Shown: positions 22,723-34,686 of the stretch, one piece after another
How the letters are laid out: every line of letters begins with the position of its first letter
Numbering within the stretch: the stretch's first letter is position 1
Source: Pelobates cultripes
Lineage: Eukaryota; Chordata; Amphibia; Anura; Pelobatidae
Assembly: GCA_933207985.1 (NCBI GenBank)
Contig: OW240917.1
Coordinates: 245,010,769-245,074,768 of the forward strand
Reading direction: 5' to 3'
Length of the DNA: 64,000 nucleotides
The notes under the pieces: generated by a model
Told to the model about the DNA's origin: nothing
The model's input: the letters and a program-made list of their open reading frames with translations, nothing else
The model's database searches: none
Made by a program: the position numbers and the translations under genes

Positions 22723-23431
22723 GGAAAATTGAAGATTATGCTAGCTTTAGTGTACTAATAATCTTAATTTTATTGAATTTCCCATTAAGGTGGGTTCGCG
22801 TCACCAGGTAGGTGTTATCAATATGGTACTGGTCGTTTTCTTGTGACTACGTAATTGATTCTATTCACTCTAGATGGAAGGTTGGGGTTGTTTTTCATAG
22901 ATAGTTGATATATGTATAGCTATTCTATATTAGGTAGCTATATTATGGTACGTAGGTTCAATTTTATAGATTATGATAGATTGTGATAGTACCGAATTAT
23001 TACGCACCTTTTATGTGATGGTTACTCAAAATGTTCAGGTTTACATTTCATATCACTAAAACACTCTCGGTCTCTTTCAGCTTAAAAGACACAAAGAGAT
23101 CTTCTACATCAAGCATACAAGGATAGTAATTGTCCCAGTTCTGAATGAATCTAACCATTCTCCATCGTTCCTGGAATTTGAACTGTCTTCGTTATTCCGT
23201 ATGGTTCTTCAGTTGATCGTGTGACTTGTGATGTCGCCATTATCAAGAGGAAGTGACACAGTGGAAGGCTTATCTTATACTCTCTGCCTGTCTCTGATTG
23301 GTGACTTCTTTTCTCTATATGTCCTTGCTGCTATGAAGTCGCAAAAGAAGATTATGCAAAATACTCGCCTCCTGTCATTATTAAAATTAAGATTATTAGT
23401 ACACTAAAGCTAGCATAATCTTCAATTTTCC
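22723..23431. mobile_element. element bounded by perfect 50-bp inverted repeats
   Basis: Bases 22723-22772 and 23382-23431 are exact reverse complements over 50 bp (GGAAAATTGAAGATTATGCT at the left edge). The 609 bp between them have no ORF. It could be a non-autonomous DNA transposon or the inverted termini of a DIRS-like element. No target duplication is clear, so I leave the class open. Confidence 0.8.
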
Positions 23432-25582
23432 TTAATATATTGTTGTGTGCGATAGAACAGTTTATTATACAATGCAACAGAAAGTTGTCCATTAATATTT
23501 GTTTTAAATTTCCCAATAATTATGGAAACAAATGATGTATATATAGATCTGTACATCCAAAGCTAATGACAGAAATATTTAGAATACTGAATTTTCCAAG
23601 GGGAATCTAAAAAAAAAAACTGAAACAAAAAACACTCTTTAATTTTCTACAAGATTAATACATATCTCCGCAAATTGGTGGTGGAGTGGGCAAGCCTGTG
23701 GGGCCCTGCCAATGAGGCTATTTGAGTAACTGGGAATGCAGAACGTGAAGTGACATTACAGCACTCCTAGCATGCGCTGTGGTTGCTATGTGTGGACAGG
23801 AGAAGAACCTCCTTTGGGAGAATAAAATATTTTCAAGTGGGTTTCTCTCCTACTCTATACTCTATACATTCGCTAGCAAAATTGCTACCACAATATATAG
23901 CTAAAATCTTAATCTCAGTCTAATGAACATTGCTTGGGGCATGACAAGTCCCCTTTAAGGCATCTAGATCTCCTGCACCATTTTATTTTAATTATTGAAG
24001 TGCACAAAGTTCTTACCAATCTTACGTTAAATATTTCCTTTCATGTTGTTTGATATATATTTTTGCACTTGGAATGGAGTCTGGATGTTCTCATTACATA
24101 AACTCTGTAAACTGAATACTTATTCAACAGCCGTTTGGTTATTCTTGTATATATTATCTCACAGGTTGTTTCCAAAACACTAAGTCTTCCCCACCGAGAC
24201 ACAAATCATATTATACTGAGGATATGTTAAAGAGATATAGAAGGGTTCTACATGGACGTGTATAAAAAAAAAATCAGTGAGTACTTTTAGTCTGTAGATT
24301 ATAAAATATTCCATACGTTAAGTATTGTATGCTCATCCCAACCATATTGTGCAATGTTTTACAGCAGCGCGTACATTATATATATTTTGCAGGTTTTTCA
24401 GTTAAAATACAGGAGGGGAACGGCAGGATGCTAGTGAAACAAATTGTTTTGTTGCTTGTTGCGAGCCTTTAATTTGTTTTCAGATCCTTAATTTTATCAT
24501 CTCGCCCCGAATATATTCATACCACTCCGCCATATTCTACATCAAATTTGGAGGCAAAACCACAGTCTATTTCCTTAACAAATTAGTCAATTTCCTACTA
24601 TGCAAATTCAGCAGGAAAGTGAGGAATTCTGGAGCAGCCTGTGAAGTTTTTTCATGAATGAAATGACAATTCCATTCAATGTCTGATTTGTAAAATTCTC
24701 CAAGTTATCTATGCATCAAGCTCGGTTACTTTGGCTTTTAAATTTGAAGTACATTTTGAATTCACTAGCCATTTACACTAGCTCAGAATCCTGTTGGTCC
24801 TGAGCTAATGGCAGGCGAAGCTTTTACTAACCATGCCGTACCCTTGAGCATGCGCAGATCTTCAATGATCTTGTTGTATATTTACAAAGAATTTCTACGG
24901 CCATATACTGTGCAATACACAAAAATGTACCTTCTCATTAACTGGAATGAGTGAGGGCTGATAGTAAATGGTAAGACGTGTGGCGTATCATTGAAAATCA
25001 GCCTTTTCTCATATTTTGCCTTTTTGATGAGTATATATCACCACGTAGTCTGTACTTTGCTTTATTTATATGTTTTGATTGTGTTGGGATTTCCCTATAA
25101 TAACGTATACCGTACATTTGGATAGCTTGCTGAAAGGGAATTTTGTAATAATCAATTAGTGCTGGTGAAAAGTCCACTTTTAGTAAGTAGGAGGTTTTTG
25201 TAGTTGGATAATAAAGAGTGATGTAGAAGTGTAGAAAGCACAAAGGACACCCTAATATCTCCTGCCTTTTCTGCTTCACTTGTTTCTTAGAGATCTGGAA
25301 TTTTAGTTCTGGACTGCCCTACGTGTGATGGAACCAGTCTGATCTGCTAGTACTAAAATCCCACAATCAGCATAATTATCCTTCATCAAGAGAGATGTCA
25401 GCTGTACCTCTGTGAGATACATGTGTAACCAGTATGCCAGGTAACACAACAAATTATAAACATTAAATTGCTGCAAAAAAGGATGCTTTCTAAATACCCC
25501 ACTAAGCTTAAGATTCTAGTATTTTAGAGATGGAGGGTACATTTTGGGGCAGTCCTTAGCTCTAAGACTTTGTACTCCTAAT
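23432..25582. other. intergenic, no gene seen
   Basis: About 2.1 kb of AT-rich sequence without recognisable exons, LINE, DNA-transposon or LTR signatures. A 93-codon ORF on the - strand near 25000-25279 lacks any family resemblance. Confidence 0.5.
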
Positions 25583-25590
25583 CCTATGCC

Positions 25591-26690
25591 CAGGGCCGCC
25601 ACCAGAAATTTTGGGGCCCCTGACACAGCACAAGGTCTGGGTCCCCCCCTTGCCCACCCTCCCACCTCGAGCCCGCCCACAGGACTCCTACCTAGTCCGC
25701 TGCAAATGATGCAGGACTGAATGTGGTGTGTATAGTGGAAGTGAATTAGAATGTGTGTAATGGATGTAGTGTTTGTGTGTATTAGATACTGTTTGTGCAG
25801 TGAATGCAGAGTGTGTATTTGTGTAGCGGATGCAGTGTGTATAGTGAACGCAGAGTGTGTTTGAGTAGTGGATGTAGTGTTTGTGTGTACTAGATGCAAT
25901 GTGTTTAGTGGATGCAGTGTCTGTAGTGTGTGTATTAGACGCAGTGTCTCTGTATAGTGAATGCAGAGTGTTTGAATGTGTGGTGAATGTAGTGTGTGTA
26001 CTGTGAATACAGGATGTTTGTGTAGTGGATGCTGTGTGTATAGTTAATGCAGAGTGTGTGTCAGTGTAGTGGATGCAGAGTGTGTGTGTGTGTGTAGTGA
26101 ATGCAGAGCATGTGTGTGTGTGTGTGTGTCAGTGTAGTGAATGCAGAGCGTGTGTGTCAGTGTAATGAATGCAGAGCGTGTGTGTCAGTGTAGTGAATGC
26201 AGTGTGTGTCAGTGTAGTGAATACAGTGTGTGTGTGTGTGTTAGTGTAATGATTGCAGTGTGTGTTAGTGTAGTGTATGCATGCAGTGTAAATGGAGCAT
26301 TCCAAAAATGTTATTCCCCCCTCCCTGTTTCTTACCTGGTTCAGGGAGTGGGGAGATACCATGATCCCTGGTGGCATGGTGGGGCCCCCGCGGACTGCAA
26401 GTGTACTTACAAGCTCTTCCCTCTCTAACTCCCACGAGCACGGCCGTGAGTCTCGCGGGAGTTACAGAGAGGGAAGAGCTTGCAAGTACACTTGCAGTTC
26501 GTTGGGCCCCCTCTGCAAGTACACTTAGGGAGAGGATAGATTTTATATATATAAACACACACACACATACATATATACATATACACAGAGAGTTATTGTG
26601 GGGCCCTGGACTGCCAAAGCAGTCCGGGCCCCCCAGGACCGCTGGGCCCGTGAGAACCGTCATGGTTGTCACCCCCTGATGGCAACCCTG
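25591..26690. mobile_element. hAT element, non-autonomous, complete
   Basis: The left end is CAGGGCCGCCACC and the right end is GGCAACCCTG. The exact 8-bp target duplication CCTATGCC lies at 25583-25590 and 26691-26698. The 1.1 kb interior has no transposase. It holds a tandem GTAGTGAATGCAGAGTGTGT-type repeat (about 25700-26290) and a near-palindrome at 26400-26490 (GCTCTTCCCTCTCTAACTCC with its inverse). Short ORFs inside are not coding. Confidence 0.9.
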
Positions 26691-26699
26691 CCTATGCCA

Positions 26700-27365
26700 C
26701 CCTAAATTTATAGAATTGGGTACCCAGCACATTCTTTTAAAACCTCAATTTTTAAATACTTTTTTTTAACTCAAAGTCAAGTCTTTTTCAAAGTGATTTC
26801 CAAGAAACTTCCGAGAGACCAAGGTGTTTATCTGCCGTTGCTTAATTTTGCTTTCGGTTTGCCTATGTGGGCGGCAAGAATCTAAAATGTGTGTGCTCTA
26901 GGCTTCCTGTGTAATGCTTGAGTGAGATAATAGTTCTATTAGGAATACCCACAAATCTGGCAGTTAAAGGGGCAGGTCATAGAAATAGTTATGGTTCTGT
27001 AAGTCTAAGGGTGACATTTTTATTCCCCAACTCATTTTACAGTAATTTGATTTTAAAGAAAACAACCTCCTGACTCTCCCAAGAACCAAGCAGAGGGGAC
27101 AATCTTTGAATGCTACGGAAAATTAGATTTTGTCAAAAAATACTCCAAAACCATTTGATAGAAAAGTAGGAGAGGGTGTCCACCAACTTTTACCACCATA
27201 ACCACTACAATAAACTTGCGGCGCTTTGATCAAGATCTCCATTCTTATATTATTTTCCTTGAGTAATGAAGACCCCCACAATTCTTGAAGCCTTAGGTAG
27301 CCCACATACAGCTGTAATATAACTTAACAATTTGGGAAATACAGCACGACTTCATATCATGACTT
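26700..27365. other. intergenic, no gene seen
   Basis: AT-rich, with no ORF of coding character. Only ordinary low-complexity A/T runs are visible. Confidence 0.45.
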
Positions 27366-27369
27366 CTAC

Positions 27370-27610
27370 AAACATAAAAAATTAAGCCCTGCGCTCAAAC
27401 TCCCTCTAATCCTGGGCGGCAGCAATGACTATAGTACACACCAGCCCCAATACCTACAATACAAAAATAAAGTTACTTGCGCACTATCTGAAATCCATAT
27501 GCACGTTTAAATAACTGGAAGGTTTTTAGTATCACTCCAATGGCCATTTAAGTGTAAAATCACCTGTCGCATCAAGGCAAATGTCGTAGGCAAGTCCTAC
27601 CCTAACAATT
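27370..27610. repeat. diverged copy of the family at 30725-31010
   Basis: AAGCCCTGCGCTCAAACTCC, then CAGTACACACC-like ATAGTACACACCAGCCCCAA, then CCAATGGCCATT, all in the same order as at 30738-30905. It is diverged, with no intact inverted end. Confidence 0.65.
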
Positions 27611-27821
27611 CACCTTCCTGTCCTCAGCTATAAGATAAAATATCTAATGAGACAGATATTATGGCTACTGCCTATACGTGAAGGCAAATTGCAAACAAGC
27701 AGCACAGATATCTGTGCCCTTTTCCTCTCCACTAAATATTTTAGGTAAAGATTCTTTCTTATTGGAAAAGTATATGTTAAGGAGACAGCCAGTTAATCAA
27801 AGGTGGTGTGGGGTCTATTTA

Positions 27822-28215
27822 AAGGGACATCATAGGCACTTCATTTCATTGACGTGGTCTCGGTGACATATTCCAGTCATTTTAACCCTACAGCTGAAAA
27901 CATTGCCATTTTGCTGGAACGGCAATGTTTACATTGCAGAGTTAACATGCCTTTAGTGGCTGTCAGGAAGAAGACCTATAGAGGCCCTTCCGCTGCAGTA
28001 AAACTTGGCCATTCAATCAGACAGTCTTATAGTGTCCATCTAAATTGGCTCAGCGTGGAGTTTACTGTGCATGCGCACTAACCTAAGGATGCTTTACTAC
28101 GGAAAAGCATTTGATTGGCTGAGATTATCATGTTGATCATCATGATGATTTCAGCAAAGGAGGCTGGGCCAGCCATAAAGAGAGCACTGCAGAATTGGAG
28201 AAAAGGTAAGTAAAC
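27822..28215. repeat. dispersed repeat related to 18658-19170
   Basis: It starts AAAGGGACATCATAGGCAC. It carries an inverted pair, CATTGCCATTTTGCTGG with GGCAATGTTTACATTGC, and CATGCGCAC near the middle, like the element at 18658. The right end is not defined. No coding content. Confidence 0.5.
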
Positions 28216-29230
28216 TAGCCTTTTCCTTCGCATGAGGGATTGGTACCCAGTGGATGCGTCACTATAGTGTTATAAATACATGTTTGTATTACTAATGCTA
28301 CAATATTCCTTTAATTTAACACAGATTGCAAGTTGGACTTTCACAATCTTCATTCCTCTAAATTTTTACAGCAGTAACATTTAAAAAAAAAAAATACAAA
28401 TAGTATATATATACACAGCTACTGGAAATAATTTAGCAATTATAAAAAATTCTATTCCATTTTTTTTTATTTATTTTGCCCATGTTCCATTGTAAATGCC
28501 TCCATCAATATTGTACTCTCGTGTCAGGAACACTGCTATAGCTTTAGGACAAAAAATGTCAACAAAAAACTTTAAAATAAAATGAACAAAATGTCCTCAG
28601 ACTGATCTGCAGTTTCAGACCCGGATTAATGTTGCTATAAAAAAAGACCTTTAAATTCTTCATGTAACTTTTGACGTATACAAATCAAGAGAGTAGAATG
28701 TTTAATAGGCTTTTACTACAAAGAGGAAAAAAACTGTTTGGATAATACTTCACTTTGTTATGTTGTCCCCTTTTTCATGACGCTTTAATTCCAAACATTT
28801 CATTAATTTACAACTTACCAGGGAATGGTTTTTGTGATTTTGTAAATAACTCTGTAATACGGAAGATTTATAAGAATTTTTATTTCCAATCATTAAAGTG
28901 GAACTTTAACAAATTTTAAACTTACCATAACACAAACTAATTTGTATTTTAGTGCTACGTTTCAATATATTTTGACCGCAGAGGAATGCTATGCAGGGTG
29001 AGGTCCACATCCTTCAAGTCCTTTTTATCAGATATCTGTGATGAAGTTAGTGATGTGCTAAGGCTGCTTAGATACATGCTTCATTTATAGTTCCTTCCAT
29101 GAAGAATCATGAATGGAACCCTTTGTAACTGAGAAGCTAGATACATCTTTAATCAACTTAGAATGTGCTTTCACTTCCCATGTTGAGTTTAATGATGTAT
29201 TCTATAACTTCTGATGGGAAGAGGTTTATA
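28216..29230. other. intergenic, no gene seen
   Basis: About 1 kb of strongly AT-rich sequence. No exon or repeat family could be assigned. Confidence 0.5.
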
Positions 29231-29238
29231 GGCTAGGA

Positions 29239-29366
29239 CAGGGGTTGGCAACCTTCCTCACGCCAAATGTTGTGGACTACGTCTGTGCTTTGTCAGCATT
29301 ATGGCTATAAGTGCATTGTGGGAGATGTAGTCCACAGAATTTGGAGTGCCAATGGCTGCCTACTTG
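29239..29366. mobile_element. small foldback hAT-type MITE, subfamily 2
   Basis: It begins CAGGGGTTGGCAACC. Inner arms TGTTGTGGACTACGTC and GATGTAGTCCACAGAA flank a loop of about 60 bp. The exact 8-bp duplication GGCTAGGA is at 29231-29238 and 29367-29374. Other copies of the subfamily lie at about 30362-30517 and 62715-62850. Confidence 0.85.
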
Positions 29367-29374
29367 GGCTAGGA

Positions 29375-30361
29375 TACGCCAATCTTTCAGATTGGCTATA
29401 ATGGGAACGCCAGGATTGGCTGAAAGCTTTTAGCCATATTTTGTTTGGCATAAAGTCAAGAAACAGATGAACTTGTCATTATAGTGAGTTCCAAATCCTG
29501 TGTTTACTGCAGATTGCTTCTTTAAAGACACTCTAAGGCTTAGCATGCAGCACCATTCCCCAAGCCACATTTAGTATCAGTGGGGATGTGTATCATTCTC
29601 TCATCCAAGTGCGTGCAAGATCAGAAAGAGATTCATTTAGAAGTTCAGACAGCAGTTTGCTTGCGTGATCCTCTGTTAGATGTAGTCTTGCTTATCTTGT
29701 TTATGGAATGGTCTTTCAACGTCATTGTTGGCCTCTTTCAGTTACATAAACCATTAAAGCACATTAGAAAGAGACTTAACCTTTTCCGTTGTAAGTTCAA
29801 TGCAAATACAATGAATAAAGCATTTTCACTTCCTGCTCTGTACCAATGTGGTGGATGTGACCGAACTACAGAAACTAAAAGGCACTTTTAACCCTAAACA
29901 TTCCGTTGTCTATCAATCTAAACTATAGGTTAGAGAGTAGTTTGAGATGTAGAATTTATTTGCCAAATAAAAAAATATAACAAAGACATACAGACCATGT
30001 ATCACAATGCATTCTGGAAAAGAGGAACAGAGGGTAACAACAATTTGAATGCATGTCTGGCCACCATGGCTTTTAAAGCACCGCTTCCACTGTGGTCTTT
30101 GCGTATTTTGGATTTAATTTTAAACCACGACTTGGGGGAAGAAGATAAGGAAAACATATTCCATTTCTATATCCATCCTTCATGGGAGCTGCTATCTTCT
30201 TTTTTTTTTTTGTTTTTTTTTTTAATATAACTGGTGGTAATTCATCCACCAGGAGCCTGTATCAAAGTTGGAATCTTGCATATGTGGTGTCTGTGAAAAA
30301 TCCTGATAGACGAATGGATCTTCTCTAGAACTTTTTGCACGATGGGTACGGTTTAAACTAG
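29375..30361. other. intergenic, no gene seen
   Basis: Contains an ORF of 103 codons (29580-29891, + strand) with no recognisable domain and no supporting splice or promoter context. A T-rich run lies at 30199-30225. I do not call a gene. Confidence 0.45.
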
Positions 30362-30517
30362 GATCGGGGATAGGTAACCCTTGGCGATCCAGATTTTTTT
30401 GGACTACATCTCCCATGTTGCCTTGCCAGCATTATAGCTGTAAGAGCGTTGTGGAATATGTAGTCCCCTAATATGTAGTCCCCTACATGTGGATTAATGA
30501 AGGTTGCCTACCATGGC
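30362..30517. mobile_element. foldback hAT-type MITE, subfamily 2, degraded
   Basis: TTGGACTACATCTCCCATGT and ATATGTAGTCCCCTA arms flank GCCAGCATTATAGCTGTAAG, as at 29239. A short internal duplication (ATATGTAGTCCCCTA twice) is present on the right arm. Ends and target duplication are not clear. Confidence 0.7.
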
Positions 30518-30724
30518 CTCAGGAATCAATACATGCAAGCCATGAGATGTTTTGTAAAACTAGTGTGAATTTCCTGTTGCTGTTAAATAAATACTTAAGT
30601 TGTTAAAAACTTCTATAAACAAATAGAAATGATCATTTTGTGATGTATCTATTTTTTGCTTTTTACGGTTTTGATATAGCTATTGATATAGTGAATGTTA
30701 AGCAGTGTTAGTCAAATAATATAA

Positions 30725-31010
30725 ATACAAAGAAACCAGTCCTGCGCTCAAACTCCCATTACTCCCGGGCAGCAGCAACAACCGCAGTACACATCAGCCC
30801 AAATACATACAGTAAAAACCAAAGAAAAAAAAGTTACCTGCGCTCTTTCCAAAATCCCTATGTCTATTTAAACAAATGGAGGTTTTTAGTTACCTCCAAT
30901 GGCCATGAGAGGGTATGCCCACCTGCCACGTCAAGGCAGCCCAGAAGTAATGGGCTGCCGCCCAGAAGTAATGGGAGTTGGAGCGCAGGACTAGTTTCTT
31001 TGTATTTGTA
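30725..31010. mobile_element. foldback element with long inverted ends
   Basis: The left side AAATACAAAGAAACCAGTCC, then TGCGCTCAAACTCCCATTAC, is the inverse of the right side GTAATGGGAGTTGGAGCGCA, then GGACTAGTTTCTTTGTATTT. The arms are about 50 bp and the interior is about 190 bp. Left-arm-type copies lie at 18120, 20160 and 27370, so the family is dispersed. There is no ORF. The following 31010-31075 also matches 20105-20160 inverted. Confidence 0.8.
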
Positions 31011-31182
31011 TTCACTTTTGTATCACACAGCTAGGTTGCAATGCTGCTAGGTTGCAATGCTGCTGCCCATCACATGCGTTCCCGTTTTTTGCATTTTTCA
31101 CACACAAACGGCACTTACACTGATGATATAATTGTTGTGATACGGTTTACGATTTTGAAACACTAATATTTGTGTTCAGCGA

Positions 31183-31521
31183 AGTCTCCCGAGTATAACA
31201 GTACCCCTCGTGTACAGGTTTTATGGTGTTTTCAAAAGTTACAGAGTCAAATATAAGGCTTGGATTTCAGTTTTTTCACATTGAAATTTGCCAGATTGGT
31301 TACGTTGCCTTTGAGACCGTATGGTAGCCCAGGAATGAGAATTACCCCCATGATGGCAAATGGTATTCTCATTCCTGGGCTACCATACGGTCTCAAAGGC
31401 AATGTAACCAATCTGGCAAATTTCAATGTGAAAAAACTGGAAAATGTAACTATATTTGACCCAGTAACTTTCCAAAACACCATAAAACCTGTACATAGGG
31501 GGTACTGTTTTACACGTGAGA
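31183..31521. repeat. long palindrome, arms about 160 bp
   Basis: The left arm ends AGGAATGAGAAT at 31342 and the right arm starts ATTCTCATTCCT at 31365. Matching continues outward through TGCCAGATTGGTTACGTTGC and its inverse, to GTACAGGTTTTATGGTGTTT and its inverse, to about 31183 and 31521. The loop is 22 bp. One arm's sequence also occurs at 52362-52550. Identical ORFs therefore appear on both strands; none is coding. Confidence 0.92.
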
Positions 31522-31755
31522 CAGTTTCTCACATTTTATTTTATATATTATTCACATTAAATTAAGTTTAATAGCTACGAATTTGATTTTTAATGAAAGC
31601 CCTGTTTCCCCTGAATAAAATGATATATAATAAGTGTGGGTGCACATAATATGAAAGAGGTGAATTATGGTTGAACAGACATCTAGCCAAATTCCAAGTT
31701 TTGCTAACGTTTTATTTTGATCAAAACGTATACATTTGGCTCAGTCCTTAAGGGG
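31183..31755. mobile_element. TTAA-bounded element (piggyBac- or Kolobok-type end)
   Basis: The palindrome continues into a segment ending CAGTCCTTAAGGGG followed by TTAA (31756-31759). The inverse of this end, TTAA then CCCCTTAAGGAC, starts the insertion at 50136-50140. A TTAA target with CCC/GGG ends is the pattern of piggyBac and Kolobok transposons. No transposase is present, and the second terminus on the left is not sharply defined. Confidence 0.6.
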
Positions 31756-31769
31756 TTAATATGTTGATA

Positions 31770-33025
31770 TTTTTTTTATATATATTGATATATTCTTTAT
31801 GTATGATATATTTTTTTGACTTTTTAATATGCTGAAACTCAGGGTATAACTGGCTTCCCAAAAAAATGCATGAAAAATTAATATTTCCCAGGCTGAGGAT
31901 GGAGGTTGAGTAAGAGAAGTGTGAAGGACCGGCATCTTCTGGACCTCTTTGAAATTAAAGCATTTCTAACGTTTTAATTTCTTAAGTTAAGTAAGTGCCC
32001 AAGACCTCCAAGCACCATAACAACTTAATATGTCATTCTCATGCCTGGTGTTAAATAGTTAAATTTTACAAGGTTTTTTTAAGTGTAATTTTACAAGTTC
32101 ACAGGAGTGAAGTTTAGTGACAGTTCATGTGGTGGTCCACCTGTGGATCTTCCCTATGTAAAACATCTTAACTACCTGTTAGATGTTCCTGCTGTGTGTA
32201 TAACTTTGGGCCCTTGACATAATCTACAGAGTAGTGCATGAATTGTGAGGGAAGTATGTAAGTATTGGGTGGTTTCTGGGTGTTGTCATCTATCACTCGA
32301 CCTTAGTGACTTTTTTATGTTGTCTTGGATGAAGAAAACAAAATGAGATGCCACCAAGCTCATCTGTTCACCTCTCACTGTTTCCTGAGTCTTTACCACA
32401 TAATTACCGCTTCTAACTGAATAGGAAACAAACGCAAATGAACAGATTTCACAAGTTTCTACACAAAGTTGAAGATGAATGATAACTATTCTCAAACACG
32501 CAGGACAGCTGTATCCATTTCCTCTTTTGTTATACGCCTTTGATTACGGTGTTACCGCTCGAACAGGACTTTCCACATGACTAAAATGGTTTAAAAAGGT
32601 TGGGTAAAAACATTAATTTCTTCTATTGCACGTAAATGTTTAATGACACTTCTTGTTCACCAATCACCATGCTGTGAACAGAAAGGTGTCAGTATGGTAT
32701 CACTATTAGGATGAAAAACAAGGTATCTGTATGAAACGACAACTATCCAAATGGAAATAGGTACTCAGTCATTTGTGCATTGACCAGTCAGTCGAGTCCT
32801 GGTTCTCGTCTCATCCTCACCTTAATTCAGAGGGGGAAAAAAATGCACCAATACAAAAGAAGCTCCTTAGTCGGAAACTGGCTTAGGAATAAGTTGTGCC
32901 AAAAAGACAGACCTAGTTGAGTCGAAAACAAAAAAAAAGTTTACTGACCCTACCTGGTAATGATCTGCTTCATTTTATTCCAGGAATTAACTTCATATAG
33001 GAGTGAAACATGTGTTACAATTATC
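31770..33025. other. intergenic, no gene seen
   Basis: About 1.25 kb without recognisable exons or mobile-element signatures. Small ORFs on the - strand near 32286-32495 have no family resemblance. Confidence 0.45.
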
Positions 33026-33029
33026 CTGT

Positions 33030-34495
33030 CCATTATTATTATTATTATTTATAATGCGCCAACAAGTTCCGTAGCGCTGTACAATGGGTGGACTAACAGA
33101 CAAGTATTTGTAACCAGACGAGTTGGACACACAGGAGCAGAGGGATTGAGGGCCTTGCTCAATAAGCTTACATGCTAGAGGGAGTGGGGTAATGTGACAC
33201 AAAAGGTAAGGGTAGGGTAGAAAAGTAGGTTGCTAGGATAGTATTCATTGAGGGCTTAGCGTTTTGTTTTGATGACAGTTTCAGGAGAGGAATCAGGGTG
33301 CGGGGAGGGAAAGCTGTTCACAATTTAATTGATATGCTTTCCTAAAGAAGTCAGCTTTCAAAGATTTTTTGAAGGAGTAAAGATTGGGTGAAAGTCTAAC
33401 AGAGAAGAGAAGGGTGTTCCATAGGAACAGTGAAGCCATAGATAAGTCTTTAAGGTGAGCATCAGAGTTAGGAGTACGAACAGAGGCTAGACGTAGGTCT
33501 CCGGCAGAGCATATGGGCCTTGACGGGACATATTTGTGTATTAGTGAGGATAGGTAGGTAGGAGCATCATTGTGTAGAGATTTGTAAGCAAGTATCAGGA
33601 TCTTAAATTGAGTCCTATATCTTACAGGAAACCAATTTAATGACTGACAAAGGGGGAAGGCATGGGAGGTGCGTGCGGACAGGAAGATGAGCTGGAAGCG
33701 GCAGGATTAGGCAATTTATTGGACATGAGAGGTGAAGGAGAGGTCGGAGCCAAAGAGACAACTAGGCAGCGAGCCTTAGAGGTAGAGCGGATGGTAGGGC
33801 CATTGACTTGGAAGGACACAGACAAGGGAGTAGCAACACTTGAGGGAGGGAAGACCAGAAGTTCTGTTTTGGACAGGTTCAGTTTAAGGAAAGGAGCAGC
33901 TATCCAGTTGGAAATAGCAGAGAGGCATTCAGAGACATGAGTCAAGAGGGGTGGTGAGAAATTCGGGAAGGGCAGATAAATTTGCGTGTCATCCCCATAG
34001 AAATTATACTGGAAGCCAAAGGGGCTGATGAGTTTACTAAGGGAGGCAGTGTAGAGTGAGAACAATAGGGAACTAAGGACAGACCCTTGGGGAACACCAA
34101 CAGAGAGGGATTGAGGTGAAGAGCCAGAGAAAGAAACACTGAATGAGTGCTGTGAGAGGTAGTTGAGCATCAGGAGAGAGCGGTATCTTGTAGACCGAGA
34201 TTATGGAGGATGAGAAGAAGCTGTTGATGATCAACAGTGTCAAACGCAGATGAAAGGTCAAGGAGAATTAGAAGGGGGTAGTGGCCATGGGATTTTGCAG
34301 TGATAAGATCATTGGATACTTTGGTCGCAGCTGTTTCAACAGAGTGATGAGTGCGGAATCCAGATTGAAGCGGGTCAAGCAGAGAGTTGGATTCAAGGAA
34401 TTCTGTCAATCTCGCATTAAAAGTGTCAAGTGTGTTACACAGTTGTGGTGCACCCTCAGGCTTGAATATTATAATGCCTATGTGGACCACCAACC
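33030..34495 (-). mobile_element. L2-like LINE (family A), 3' half
   Basis: The (TTA)n 3' tail is at 33031-33050. On the - strand two overlapping reverse transcriptase pieces follow. 34493-34170 has [18 protein letters not shown] and [16 protein letters not shown] (RT motif A). 34170-33637 has [18 protein letters not shown] (motif B region) and [10 protein letters not shown] (motif C; GDD in place of the common ADD). A frameshift separates the two near 34170. No upstream endonuclease is present, so it is a 5'-truncated dead copy. Confidence 0.88.
33637..34493 (-). pseudogene. LINE reverse transcriptase, frameshifted
   Basis: This is the coding relic of the L2-like LINE. It covers RT palm motifs A to C in two frames. 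Residues after GDDTQIY still read [13 protein letters not shown], the usual LINE sequence after the catalytic motif. Then the frame drifts into serine/proline-rich sequence, showing further indels. No intact protein is possible. Confidence 0.85.
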
Positions 34496-34573
34496 ATGAT
34501 TTAGAATAGTCAATTGAAATGATTCACATTTTTTAACCACCAAGGGATTCTAAAAAGGTTTAAACAACAAAAA

Positions 34574-34574
<1 letters not shown>

Positions 34575-34610
<36 letters not shown>

Positions 34611-34634
34611 CATTGATAGCATTTAAGTCTCATT

Positions 34635-34668
<34 letters not shown>

Positions 34669-34686
34669 TTGATAGCATTTAAGTCT
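34575..34686. repeat. (AT)n with a tandem duplication
   Basis: Two (AT)n runs are each followed by GCATTGATAGCATTTAAGTC, at 34609 and 34666. This is consistent with duplication of a unit of about 57-64 bp that includes the microsatellite. Confidence 0.85.

Noticed and set aside
29580..29891. 103-codon + strand ORF as a small gene
   Set aside because: No domain, no conserved motif, no splice or promoter context.
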